Below are positions 42,945 through 55,259 of a stretch of 64,000 nt of DNA, in pieces. The notes beneath the pieces are model-generated. The model had not been told where the DNA came from. It saw only the letters and a list, made by a program, of their open reading frames with translations, and ran no database searches. The number at the start of each line of letters is the position of its first letter. The first letter of the stretch is position 1. The DNA is taken from positions 368,421-432,420 of the forward strand of contig MNCI01000885.1 of NCBI GenBank assembly GCA_015680685.1. The letters are read 5' to 3'. This DNA is from Gnetum montanum. Lineage: Eukaryota; Streptophyta; Gnetopsida; Gnetales; Gnetaceae. Made by a program: the position numbers and the translations under genes.

Positions 42945-45082
42945 GCAAAGGACCCCATAATGCTCCACCCATCTTAAGAGAAATTGAGGGTGGTGAACCT
43001 ATTTCAATAGGTTCTCCACAAAACAATGTTCCCCCTCCTAACAATAGTGAGGAGGTGGTGTATAAAAACCTTCACTCTACAATTCACAACCCTGGTTCTG
43101 ATCCCCATGAACACCAAGTGTTCAATGAGGGAACATAAACACATAATGAGGGCAGGTAGTCTAATCGTAATCACGATCGGCGTCAAGACCCCCAAAGAGA
43201 AGGTAGGAAACATCATCATGGCGATGGTTCTCCTTCCTCTTCACCTTCATTATCACATTCACCCTCTCCTTCTGTATTAGAATGCAGTGATAAGGAACCT
43301 AGTCATGAGGATAAGGGTAAACAGAGTGAGAAACCTCAATGAGAGAGTCGAGAATGAGGATGAGGGTATTCTAGAGAATTGCAGCATAGAAGAAGGAAAA
43401 GTAGGAAATCACGTAGACATCATAGATGCTATGAACAAAACGACCACGAAGAACTACTACTTGTAACCTGAAGCATGTTAGACATCATGGAGGTCGTAAG
43501 AATACCCACAAGGCACCAAAAACATACCAGGATCAAGAAACTAGACATAAATAATATACCATGATTTGAGGGGGGATACAACGCTAATCCTCAGAACCAC
43601 TTGCAAGAATTTCATGATGCATGTGCCTTATAAAACATTGAGAACAAGTGGAAAAAGTTAAAGTTGTTCCCAAGGACACTAATGAAAGAAGTAGAAAGTT
43701 GGTACCGATCCTTAGAATCAGAATCCATTCGAAGGTGGAGTATGATGCTAGAACTATTTAATGATAAATATCAAACGTACTCCCAGGTGTTCAACTTGCG
43801 AAAGAAAATCCAAGGATGGAAGCAAGGAAGTCATGAACCCTTGGATGCTACCATGGACCGATATTATGCATTGCTACATCGTTGCTTGGGCCATGGTTAC
43901 TCGCAGTAGGATCAACTACGCCATCTCGTAGATGGGCTTAGGCATGAAACTAGGAGAACCCTTGGAACATATGCCCAAGGGAGACTATCAGAGCTTAGGT
44001 CCCATCAGGTTCATAGATTGTTGGAGCAAGTAGCCAAGGAAGAAGGGGAGCTATGTAAGAGAGAAAGTGCAGAAGAGTACAATTGCGATCCTTACCTCCA
44101 AAAAAGGGGAGTGAGATTCTATGAGGAGGAGGAAGACTCACCACTCAAAGAGATGGTGAATGGGAAAACCTTGTTGCTCCAAAAATTAACAATAGAAGTG
44201 TTGAAAAAGGTAGACCAAATGTGGGACTCCTTGGATAGTAGATTTGAAACCGTCCTTAAAATTGTAGAGGAGTCTAAGGAGTGAAGTAGTGGCTGTGAAA
44301 AAAAGAAAAAGAGGGATTTGGACCATGCACATAACAAAGGTAAGGGTAAAATGGCAATCACCGAAGAGGTTGTGGATTCTGATACGGATGATGATGGTGG
44401 ATGTGAGATATGTCAGTATGATCATCCTAAGGGATGTTGCTTAGTAATCTCACATCTGTAAGAGTATGGGGTGTATGCATTTAACCCATGACTTAATAAA
44501 CGACAAGCACCTTGATGGTTACCTTATCCGCAAGGTAACCCGATATAGTTCCACCAACCATTAACATATTATCTAAGTGGAACTCCACCACAACCTATTG
44601 AGCAACACTACTAGTGGGAATACCCATAGTCATGGGGGATGCCACCACCAAGGCAAAAATACCCTTACCGGCAACCAGATCCATATGGCTATTACGTGCA
44701 GCAGTCGATCTCTCAATGTGACTCTGTCAGTCATGTGACCCTGCAATGTTACTACCAAGCTCGGGAGTATTATAAGACTCCTTCTCCTGGGAGAGACAAC
44801 CCACAAACATACCATCCTCAAAACCCATCCGCGAATCTCACACCGATAGCTCCACTACCACCCACTTCAGCAATGCAAGGGGAACTCCCCACTCAACTGC
44901 AGCAACGTAATACTACGAGAGTTGTGAACCTTCAACCTGCTACTAGTTCTGAAAACCGTACAAAGAGAAGACCTTTCTTTAGAACCAATAGTCCCAAAAA
45001 GCTCTCACAACCACAAGTGGTTGAGCCTCTAAATTATTCTCCATCAAATAAGGCTTCAGAGCTCCCTTCAAATAAAAAATAG
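42945..45082 (+). pseudogene. Element B' gag
   Basis: Same order as in B: linker, capsid domain (about 43490-43800; LFPRTLMKEVESWYRSL, RRWSMMLELFNDKYQTYS), the RLLEQVAKEEGELC helix, knuckle CEICQYDHPKGCC near 44402, and a Pro/Gln tail which is open for 147 codons here (44639-45082). Differences from B are scattered substitutions, including the loss of one stop near 43797 (TTGCGA where B has TTGTGA), which lets the frame run on to 43909. Confidence 0.8.
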
Positions 45083-45088
45083 AGCTAA

Positions 45089-45803
45089 ATGCACACAGTT
45101 ATGTTAACGCATGCCGTTACTAACTGGATTAAGGTGGGCCACCTTCCTAGGAAATTCTTTGACCCTGGAAGCCCTTTAATTTATCTCCAAGTCACTAGGA
45201 ATGAACCTTGTAAAGCTCTTCTGTACTTAGGTTCTGGAGTCAACTTAATATCACAAGAAATGTATAAAGCTTGAAACCTACCTCCACTAAAGAAGAGTAA
45301 TATTTGCTTAGAGTTTGCTGACTAGTCCATCACTGTTCCCTTGAGACTGGTGGAAGACATCGTTACCACTATGTGTGGGTGGTCATACCCAGCTGATTTC
45401 CTAGTGATATAAGTAAACAATGATAAAGGGAACTTCCCAATGATAATGGGGAGGGTAAGGCTAAGTACCATAAATGCATGGCTAGGAATCCGTATGATCT
45501 TTCCCTGGAAATATCTAAGGAAAAAACTTTTGGGAAGATTGAGAAGAAGAAAGTTCCATACATCACATACAGTGATACAGAGGGTGATGGTGTATAGGAA
45601 TATGCAGCATTGCCTACATGCAACCGGTATGCCCAGGAATTTAACATACAAAAGTGCTTGTATGTAGCAACCACACAACAAGAAAACACCCAGTGGTTGA
45701 CAGCTAATCAAAAGAGCAACTCATCAATGCACATGGAACTAACTGAGGGAACAACTTACACTCCCGTCGAAAGCATAGATGCACTAGAGCAAGAGCGTCG
45801 CTG
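45089..45803 (+). pseudogene. Element B' aspartic protease
   Basis: Duplicate of 27718-28430. The active-site Asp is changed here (KALLYLGSGVNL: Asp to Tyr), and a stop replaces Trp in MYKAW, so this copy is more damaged. NICLEFAD, FPMIMGRVRLSTINA-like sequence and the ALEQERR end remain. Confidence 0.75.
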
Positions 45804-47928
45804 ACTTCCAAACCTTAACTTGAAAACATCAATTGGGAGAAGTTGGAAAATCCTATAAAATTCAAACAAACACTCCAATAAAAAATTACTAGTCAATGTG
45901 CAATGGCCTAAACCTTACCATGAATCTAGAATGGTCAATGCACATTACACATCAGAGAAAGGATGATCTCACTCGTTATTTCAAATCTCCTCCTTCCAAC
46001 TTAGTCATGGAGGAGATGGCCACCTATGCTGATCAATTGAGGCCCTCAATTATTTTTTTTAAGCTTTTTTTTACATATTTTTGTTTTACAAATTTCTTTA
46101 ACTTTTCTTATTTTTGTTTTGCAACATCATTGATACTTTCTCTTTTATTTGTGTGTGTGTGTGTGTGTTTATCCATTTTGTTAAGTTTGTCACCCAATAA
46201 GTGCTTTTGATGATGGTATGAATTGTATTCTATTGGTTGCTAATGTTTGGTTTTTACCTTTGAGTTATGATGTTGATACTAAGGTATGGTTCTTTTGATA
46301 TAACAGGCAATGAGTCGACATCATCAATGCATCCATAAATTTCTATGGTCTCTCTTAGCTTGGAACTTTACAGTCCCTTTTTTCAAAATAATAAGAACCA
46401 TCAATGAATTGGTGAATGGGTGTTTCTCAAACTAAGGAAGCACTCAAGCACTGAAAAGGGTGTGACTTCAAGGGAACTTGATGCATTTGTGCTAGCCATT
46501 CTCTTGGGTGCTTGGATGTTTTCTTCTTGAGTTTTTCTTACCGTTCTGACATTGCCCCATGATAGGGAAGATGAGCTAATAAAAATAAAAATAATAAGTC
46601 TTTGCATGGTGTGGTTCTCACGAAAAAAAAGAGAAAAAAAAGTGAAAATTTAAAGCACACCCCTTAGATGAAATAATCACCTGGGCTACAAGCATTGGTT
46701 ATGGAACTAAACAAACATGTTTCCTATAACTAAGGCCCTTTTTCACTTTCTATTTTCTCCTTTCTCGTTTCGTCAGAATGGTGGTGACTCTTTGATGGAG
46801 GCATTCTTGTTACTTCAGGTGGATGGATTGACCGAATGTATTAATGTGAAGTCACTAGATGTGGATTGTTTGAGGCTATATATGGAATGAGATCTACTAA
46901 GTCACATTAACCATTAATACACAAGGGGCTGTACACCACCTTGTTCTTGAGACTCCATGCCATTCTCTTCTTTCCATTGTTCTTTCTCCATTATTCACCT
47001 CATTGCTGGTTGTATCAGTAGTCTATATTTTGGTTGATGCATTGTTTTCTTTTTGGTAAACTCTTGTGGTTAAGACTTTAACTCTTATTTCCAAATGACA
47101 TTTCCAGAGCCCACAGACTCTTTGAATGTGGGAATGTCAGGGCATTAAGGGCATGAGCCTGCTTTGGGGAGGACCCACTGACATTCCTATTTGGTGCATC
47201 AGTTAATTTCTTTCCCTTAAACATTTTTACAATCAAAATTTATTTTGTTCATTTCCAACTCTAACATCCATTTCATCAGCGTTACAGTTGTCTCTTTTTC
47301 TCCATCTTTCTTATTCCTTATCTTTTTTCCATTCTTGCACTACTAGAGGTTCGCTCTTAGTCATGGGGTCCTGGTCCAATTTTTTTGATTTTTTCCTAAC
47401 CCCTACACCTTGGGTAGTCACCAGTATTACATCTCCAGAATCCGCAACAACCATATAACAACTTAACCAATGGACCTTACACCGAAGTAAGGTATCAACT
47501 GCATTGTGATTCATTTATCCTTGCTAATATAAGATTGTGTTGTATGTGAAGATGGTAATTATACAACAACGGATTGGATCTGGAGGGAACACTTGGAATG
47601 GATTGGTGTTGAAGCAGTTATGCAAGAAACAAGATTGATGGTGCGCTTATGGATGAACAATGAAAGGCACAATCTTGGCATTGGCAGCAATAAACTTTGT
47701 CTTCTTCTCTCTCTCTCTCTCTCTCTCAACTGCCAAATAAGGTTGGATGTCAAATGTGTAGAGTGTTCACTCTTCTTATTATGAACACTAATTTTGTCAT
47801 GTATTGTAATGATGATCCATTCACATGTCACCCCATTCACCATTAGTATCGTTCAAGTCAATAAGCCCATACCTTCCCAATATTTTGTAAGGAACTCGAG
47901 GACAAGTTTTCATTTAGTCATGGGGGTA
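45804..47928 (+). other. Element B' 3' non-coding region
   Basis: Same blocks as 28431-30654: deletion junction near 45880, GT repeat (about 46150-46169, longer than in B), the stem-loop element (47131-47187) and a CT repeat near 47705-47728 (longer than in B). The 97-bp duplication of the first copy is absent. Polypurine tract TCATGGGGGTA at about 47918. Confidence 0.7.
47131..47187 (+). ncRNA. Putative RNA stem-loop element in gypsy B'
   Basis: Arms GGAATGTCAG (47131-47140) and CTGACATTCC (47178-47187) with inner GGCATGAGCC (47150-47159), identical to the copy in B. Confidence 0.4.
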
Positions 47929-48770
47929 TGATATGCCGCGATATTGTGTATGTGATATCGCATTCGTGATATCGTGGGGATGCGATATCACATCCATCCC
48001 CACAATATCGCGCACACGATATTGCGGCCCACTAAAACATCTATAAATAAGAGGTGGCTTTCCTTGTTTTAGGCATCTAGAGTTAGACCCTTGGCCAAAC
48101 TATAGCAGTTTTACCATTCCAGAGTTAGAATAATTTCCATGTGCTTGCAATAGGAGTCTCAAACTGAATGGATCTTTATTCGAGAAAATTGTACATGAGC
48201 ACACATTTGTGTACGACAATAAAGATGAACTTTCTGATAAACCTTGCAGCATGTGGACTAAGCTAAATAGGATTTAATTATTATTAAATGTTTAAATGCT
48301 TTGTTAGATAATTAATCTCTCTCAACCCTTGACTCTTTTAGTTAAGTGCATTCAGTACGACCGCTTTGAGCACATGTGTAATGCTTGGTAACCTAGTAAC
48401 GAGTAGCATTTGGTAATCCTAGTAGCATTGCACTGGTTCATGGTGTGTATGGCAAGTGGGAACGGATATTGGTGCTAGGACGATTAAAACTTAGTTAGTG
48501 AATAGTTAATGAAAACTAGTCATTTAGTTATCTTCACCTTTTCCCATTAGCATAGGACACTAAAAAGATAAAAGAAATAAAAATCACATGCCTCAAGCTT
48601 ACTTAACCATACAATCGTGACAATACAAGTAAGTTTGGGAAGACAATCATTAATTAACCTTAAGTGTTCCATTAGGGCACGTAAGCACTTAGTCCTTGGA
48701 GTTTGATCGGATCGCGCGTGTAACACTCGTATTCGTATGGTTGAGTGTAGGGGTATCTCACCACTCATCA
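47929..48770 (+). repeat. Element B' 3' LTR
   Basis: 842 bp, TGATATGCCGCGATATT...CCACTCATCA. The U3 array of CGATAT palindromes spans 47935-48030; TATA at 48042-48049. The U3 differs from the other copy more than the rest of the LTR. Confidence 0.88.
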
Positions 48771-51700
48771 ACTAGGAAAGCATCAATACAATAGAAGCTA
48801 AAGATAGAGTTAGAAAAATTAGAAAGTAATGTAGGTCCACAAATAAATCATACAGAGGATTAGCTTTCTTTTGATTTTATTGTATTTGAATCATCTATAG
48901 TATTTTCTTTAAACACAACAAAAGATATTTGGATTGTAGACACATGAGCCTCATTTCTTACTTGCCCTGATTGGTCTATTTTTACTTCATATTAGCTAGT
49001 TTCATCAAGAGTTGTTTATGTTGCTAATAGTATTTTTTTAAGAGTTGCTAATATAGAAAGTGTTATTTTATAGTAGCCTAATTTGCCTAAAATCACTCTT
49101 AATAATGTTAGGCATGTTCCTGAAGTTTCTAAAAAGTTGATTTTTGTTTCTTAACTTGATGATTTGGGTTTAAATTTTTCATGTGGAAATAATCAATGAA
49201 AAATTACCAAAGGCATTTTGACAATTTTAAAAGGTAAAATATAGACACAATGTATACTTTAGAAGCTAATATATGTTTTTAGGATGATTCTATAGCTATA
49301 GTTACTACAAGGGATGTACTAATTTATAGCATAAACAGTTAGGTCATATTAGTTATTCTAATTTAAAGATAGTTCAATGTCATTCTTGCATTTCCAAATT
49401 TGTAGTAAGCTTCATAGAATTTTGGAAATATTATGTTGTTGGTAAATCAAAAAGGATGAATTTTCTTAGAAATCTGGGACATATATGAGCTAATAAATTG
49501 AATCTTATTTATTCTGATATTTGTGGTTCAATAAATCCAACATCGTTAAGAGGTTCACTATATTTTGTTACTTTCATTGATGATCTTACATAGAAAGTAT
49601 GGGTATTTCCAATAAAGTCCAAGGATGTAATTTTAAATATTTTTAAGTCCTTTATTGCTAAAATAGAGATAGAAATAGATTTAAAGTTGAATGTTTGCTT
49701 AATGGTAATGGTGGTGAATATACTTCAAATGCATTTAGTGAGTTTTGTAGAGAAAAAGAAATTTAGCATATTCATCCTCCTCTTGGAACTCCATAAGAAA
49801 ATGGAGTAGCAAAAAGATGCAATGGAACATTGGTTAAACATGCAAGATCTATGATTGTTGATGTAGGTTTACCTAAAAGGTTTTGGGTTGAGGCCATTAT
49901 AACTATTGCTTATTTAGTTAATAGATCACTACATTCCTCTTTAAATAATGAAGTAATAGAGTCTTTGTGGAGTGGGGGACATGTTTCTTATAGTCATTTA
50001 AAAGTTTTTGGATGTGTTGCTTACATGCATATACAAAAGAAAAATAGATCTAAATTTGATGATAAATCAAAAAGATATATTTTGCATGTTATGATAGTGA
50101 TGAATTGGATTTTAGATTATAGGATCCTAAGGCAAAACAATTTGTAAGATCATGAGATATAAAATTCTAAGAAAATGTGATGTTTTATGATTTTCAAAAG
50201 AAAAATGTTTCTGATGCTATTAAATAGCAAGTTCCTAGATTTTTTTTGTAGCCTAAAGAAGATTTAATACAAGAGAAAGTGGCAAATCAAAACATCCTAG
50301 AATTTTTGAATGAAGTTTAATAGAAAGAAACTAATGATGAGGAAAATTTCGTAGAAAATAGATCACATGGGGTAAGAAATTTAAGTAGAATAATATGTCC
50401 TCATGTTAGATTTAAATATTATATTCTTTATACAAATTGTGATGAACCTAAAATGGTGAAAGAAGTTCTTGCAAGACCTAATGTAGTAAAATGGAAGGAA
50501 GCTATGAAAAGGAAATGGAATTTACTCGAACAAAATAGAACTTGGGAATTGGTGGAATTACCCAAGGGACATAAAGCACTTTAAAATAGATGGGTTTTTA
50601 CTTTAAAGAATAAGGTAAATTGGGGGAATCTTTATAAAGATAGGCTAGTAGCTAAAGGTTATAATGAAGAAAGGAATTAATTTTATAGAAATATTTTTTT
50701 CCATTGTTAAGAATTCTTCTATTCAGATTGATCTTTCATTAGTTGCTTGTTTAGATTAGAAGTTACAATAGTTAGATGTTAAAACATCTTTTCTACATGG
50801 TGATTTAAATGAAGAAATCTATTTGCATCAGCTAGAGGGATTTGTTGATCAAAATAAGCCTCATTATGTGTGTTGTTTGAGGAAAATCTTATATGGTTTA
50901 AAATAGGCTCCTATGTAGTGGTATAGAAAATTTGATTATTTTATGCACAAAATGGATTATTGTAGGAGTGATCTTGATGATTGTGTTTATTTTTCAAGTG
51001 ATATAAATTTGTAATTTTGATGTTATATGTATATGAGATGTTGATTACAGGGAATGATATATAAAAAATAAAAAAACTTAAAATCGAGATGAGAAAATAG
51101 TTTGCTATGAAAGATTTCGAATAGGCTAAATTTTTTTTTTGAATGCATATTTACAAAGATAGAAAGCAAAAAAAAATTTTAGCTTAGTCAAAGTGATTAT
51201 ATTGGAAAAGTGTTGAAATAGTTTAATATGTCAAAAGCAAAACCTGTAAGTACTCCTTTGGTTTTGATTTTCAATTATCTAAGAAAGATTTTTCCAATAC
51301 CAAAAAGGAAATTGCCAAATTAAAAGATATTCCATCTACTTCTGTTGTTGGTTCTTTAATGTATGCTATGGTATGCACTCATCCAGATATAGCCTATGCA
51401 GTTAGTGTTAGTAGATATATGAATAATTATGGTTGGAACCATTGGCTTGCTATGAAATTAATTCTTAAATACTTAAAGGGAAACAAATTTGCCTATTTAT
51501 GTTTTAGAAATAATAATTTGAATATTTTTGGTTGCATGGATGCAAATATTATAGCTGATTTAGATACCATACATTCAACTACATGTTATGTTTTTGTTTT
51601 AGGTGGTGTTGCAATAAGTTTGATGTTAAAACTTCAATCTCTAGTAAGTTTGTCCACTATAGAATCTACATATGTGTCATTGATAGAAGCATGTAAGAAG

Positions 51701-52049
51701 ATGCTATGGTTGCAAAGTTTTTTATAGTTTGCTAGTGCAAAGTAAGATAATTATCAAATTTGTTGTGACAACCAAAGTGCCTTACATATAGTAAGAAATT
51801 TATCTTATCATGATAGAACAAAACATATTGATATTAAATACCATTTTGTTAGAGATACTATTGAAGGAGGTTTAATTAATTTTCAAAATATTAGCATGAA
51901 GAAAAAATGCTATTGACTGAAGTGGTAACAAAGGATGTGCATGTTTTTTGCACAAAACAACTTAGAATAGTGAAGACATAAGAATGCATCTTGGAACTAG
52001 TGCATCTCTAACTTGAAGATTTGTCAAACTTTTCTTCAAGTGGGAGAAT
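48771..52049 (+). pseudogene. Element E' protease to RNase H (duplicate of copia E, complete 3' part)
   Basis: Begins with the ACTAG target copy. Protease DIWIVDT near 48926 and NNVRHVPEVSKKLIFVS near 49105; integrase FIDDLT.KVWVFPIKSKDV near 49570; the open stretch 49830-50147 with ARSMIVDVGLPKRFWVEAI, AYLVNRSLHSSLNN and HLKVFGCVAYMHI (C-terminal core); RT from about 50455 (PNVVKWKEAMKRKWN, TWELVELPKGHKAL, RWVFTLKNK), the YVDD box decayed near 51024 (YVYEMLI); RNase H 51359-51727 (MYAMVCTHPDIAYAVSV, LSTIESTYVSLIEACKKML). It fills the part hidden by the gap in the first copy. Confidence 0.8.
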
Positions 52050-52509
52050 TGTTAAGTGTCAGTTAATGTGAAAAACCAAAAATTGTTAATTGTTAGTTAA
52101 TGTGAAGAAAACTCTTCCTTTAATTTTATCAATTTAAGTCATGTATTTCATAACTTCTAGCTTTGTAATCTCTTCTTAAGATATGATTTGAAATTTCTAA
52201 AATCATCTAAAGTTTTTACTATAAAAAAGACTATTGCTTTATCCTATAAATTAAGGATGGGAAGATGTGTTAAGCACCATAACAACAACAAAGTGTGAAA
52301 GGAAGGGTTTAAGAGTGTCATGACAACAAGATATGAGTGGAATCAAGGATGGCTTGTGTCCTTGGATTATTTTCTTCAAATAAAGGAAGAGCTTTGCATT
52401 AGTTCTAGTGGGCTTTTCCCCACTTTGGGGAATTCCACATAAATTTTTGTGTATGTTTTTCTTTTTGTCTTTGCTGTTTCACTTTGCAAATTTAAGTAAT
52501 TTCGTAACA
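52050..52509 (+). repeat. Element E' 3' LTR
   Basis: 460 bp, TGTTAAGTGTCAG...TTTCGTAACA, with polypurine tract AAGTGGGAGAAT before it. Same boundaries as 34396-34855. Confidence 0.85.
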
Positions 52510-53032
52510 AAATCAAGTGCATGGGTTACGTACAGGAATCTCCTATTCTAATTTTTTTAATATCTCAAGAATCATATTATCTAAATTTTCAAATGTTTCC
52601 TCTAATATGTCATTTAAATTTCTTAAATCAGTTTCACTTTTACAATGAAGTATGAAATATCTATGGTTGTTTGAACCCAAAATAAGTGAAACATAGGTAC
52701 ATCTTAAGATTTATAAAAGTTTATAAATCAATGATAGTTAGTAGAGTTGAAGCTATGACCTAGGGTTACTAGACTAAGACCCGCATTACTAGGCTAACAT
52801 CTCATTGTTGGACATGACATGAAGCATGATATATCTTAAACATGTTGGACATCAAAATAAACTAAACAACAATGAGGTGTTAGCCTAGTAGTATGGGTCT
52901 AGGTCTGGTAACCCAAAATCATGTATTGGAAAGCTATCAAAACGATCGTTTAAGTTTGCATCATCATAGAATTGAAAGAGGAATATGGATTAAACTCTCT
53001 TAAGAAGAGTTCCACTTATTAAGCTAGGCAAT
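52510..53032. repeat. Flank repeat, truncated SINE pair and LINE piece (duplicate, with deletion)
   Basis: 52512-52680 duplicates 34858-35020; 52682-52912 duplicates the SINE pair up to the middle of its right arm; at about 52912 the sequence jumps to the LINE part equivalent to 36656-36774. About 1.39 kb is missing relative to copy 1. The short identity ATCAT at the junction suggests microhomology-mediated deletion. Confidence 0.75.
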
Positions 53033-53916
53033 TGATGAAGTCTTAATAAGTCGGCTACATTGATACATGATTGTCAATGAAGCCTTGTTAATACATCTCC
53101 ATCAATGCATCCTTGGATGCATTAGTGTAGGGGCATTGATGCTAATCCTCCCCAAGCCTATATAAATGCATATACCAGCCACATTTATGATACCATTGGT
53201 CACTCCTATAGTGAAGCTCTTGTAGTTTTCTTCTATAGGACTTATCAAAATTTTCCTTTGAGTGGATATAGCATGGATCAAACCTATTTTACATAGTTTT
53301 ATTTGAGTGCAAGATGCACCTAAACACTTTTTCATGATCGAAATAAAATCAAAATTTCTTCTCTACATTGTAGCACTTGGACCAGCATTTAGTTTACTTT
53401 CAAGCACTTTACTTTTTTACACTTAAGAATTTAATATTTAATTCCATAGTAACCTGAGTATGACCACTTCAAGCATAATATACTAATGCTTGGTAATCCA
53501 AACAATGAATATTTTGTATGCCTTGTAGTACATACATGGTAACCCAATGATGTTAGTATAAATTTAAGATGTGTACAGAAAGTGGAAATGGATACTCTAG
53601 GTTTAGAATAGTTTAGGTTACATATAGTTCCGTTGATTAATTAAAAGTGTAATACTTTAATTATTTCATCTCTTAATACTTGTAAAGATAAAAATAATAA
53701 AATCATAAATACAAATATTTTAGACCTTAATCACACATAACTATATGGATGAAATTAACTTAAGTGATGATTAGGAAGACCACAACTAGTAACCTCTTGT
53801 TTGACTATTTAGGGTATAAGCCACTTAGATAGAATAGATCCATGAAATTCAACTGAATCGTGTGGACATGCTTATGATTCATATGGTTGGGCATAGGAAC
53901 TACTCATTACTCATCA
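53033..53916 (+). mobile_element. Solo gypsy LTR (family D), copy 2
   Basis: 884 bp, duplicate of 36775-37658 with the same ends. Left flank GCAAT, right flank AAAAT. Confidence 0.8.
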
Positions 53917-54011
53917 AAAATGCTTTAATGGTGTATCATGCCCTAGATATAGGGTCAATTATACATAATCATGCATGAAATATTACTCTTTTGTGAGTGG
54001 ACTCTTGATTT

Positions 54012-54098
54012 TTGGACTTAGCAACCAACCTAGGCAACTAATTTTGGTTACCTAACTTAGTAAGTAATGTGGGTGGCTAATTTTGGTTGGCTAACTTG
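54012..54098 (-). repeat. Inverted fragment of the copia C LTR U3
   Basis: GACTTAGCAACCAACCTAGG ... TAATTTTGGTTGGCTAACTT is the reverse complement of about 38088-38165 in the first copy. The LTR part on either side (equivalent to 37756-38478) is missing. Confidence 0.8.
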
Positions 54099-54433
54099 GA
54101 AAAAAAAATTTGGAGTTCATCCAAGGAAGGGTGAACCAAATGAGTCCTTATGTTATTAGATGTCATTATTTTATACTTTACTTCTGCTATCTACTCTATT
54201 AGTTTATATCTTGCTTTTAACACACAAGTGGGAAAATACTTCACAAGCTAGTTCATGGTGTTGTGCCCTCTTTTTCTCAATAATTGGTATTAATGAGCCA
54301 ATTTGGAGATCATAAACAACAAAAAAACATTATAGTAGCTTGACATTATAGCTTGTGGAATTTGCTGTAAAATTTGTGAGTATTTTTTGTGTGTTGTATA
54401 GCAAACACTAGCAATAGTAGTGGAGTTGGTAGC

Positions 54434-55230
54434 ATGGATATAAATACTAGTAGAATGGTTTATTTAAATTCTAAAAATTATTAGTTATGGAAAGGGAAAA
54501 TGGAAGACCTTTTATACTACAAAAAATTTTATGCTTCTTTCATTGGTAAAAAGCTAGCAGCAATGGATGATGAGGAGTGGAAAATGTTGGATAAGCAAGT
54601 TATGGGGTATATTCACCATTGGATGGATGATATTGTTCATCATCTTGTCTCCATAGCAGAATCTGCCAAAGGTTTGTGGGATAAGTTAGAGGATATGTAT
54701 GTTGGAAAGATGGGAAGAAATAAAATGTACTTGATAACAAAATTGATAAACACCAGGTACAAACCCCCCCCTCCCATATCTAACCACCTCAATGAGATGT
54801 AGGACATTATGAATCAACTTGCAGATTTGATGATCAACTTTGATGAAGAATTATAGGGTTTGATAATTCTTGGTTCCTTGACATAAAGTTGGAAGACACT
54901 TAGAATGTCAATAGCAAACTCAGCCCCAAATGGAGTTGTATCATTTAGCCAAATCAAGAGTGATCTCTTGAATGAAGAAATTAAGAAAAAGATGGCAAGC
55001 TCCACAAGTTGCAATTTTGAGGCACTAGTTATATAAAACTGGGGGAGGAGCTAGAGCAAAGATCCACAAAAGCATGGAAATGCTAAAAGCAAGTCCAAAT
55101 CTAAAAAGGAGATCAAGTATTATCATTGTGGTAAGAAGGGGCACATGAAGAAGAAATGCAGAAAGCTAAAGCAAAAGTAGCAGCAATAGCAGAAGCCAAA
55201 TGAGAATGGTGGAGATCAGGCTTGAGTTGT
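54434..55230 (+). pseudogene. Element C' gag
   Basis: Duplicate of 38815-39605; UBN2-type Gag with MEDLLYYKKFYASFIGKKLA and the open stretch 54500-54802. Near 54764 seven bases of copy 1 (GAAGGTA) are replaced by a run of C, which changes the residues around RYKPPPP; this is probably an artefact. The zinc knuckle at about 55119-55160 again has Tyr for the first Cys. Confidence 0.8.
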
Positions 55231-55259
55231 CAATTAGGAGGATTACATCCTTAGAGGCA

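Larger units (their letters stand above)
42945..48770 (+). mobile_element. Element B': duplicate of gypsy B, 5'-truncated
   Basis: Collinear with 25576-31496 and very similar, with the same RT-RNase H-integrase deletion. It lacks the 5' LTR, primer site and first 130 codons of gag. The 3' LTR is 47929-48770. Confidence 0.85.

Noticed and set aside
47311-47514. Antisense 67-codon frame in the 3' region of B'
   Set aside because: Basic and low-complexity; the matching region of copy 1 is shifted by a length change, so no support for coding.
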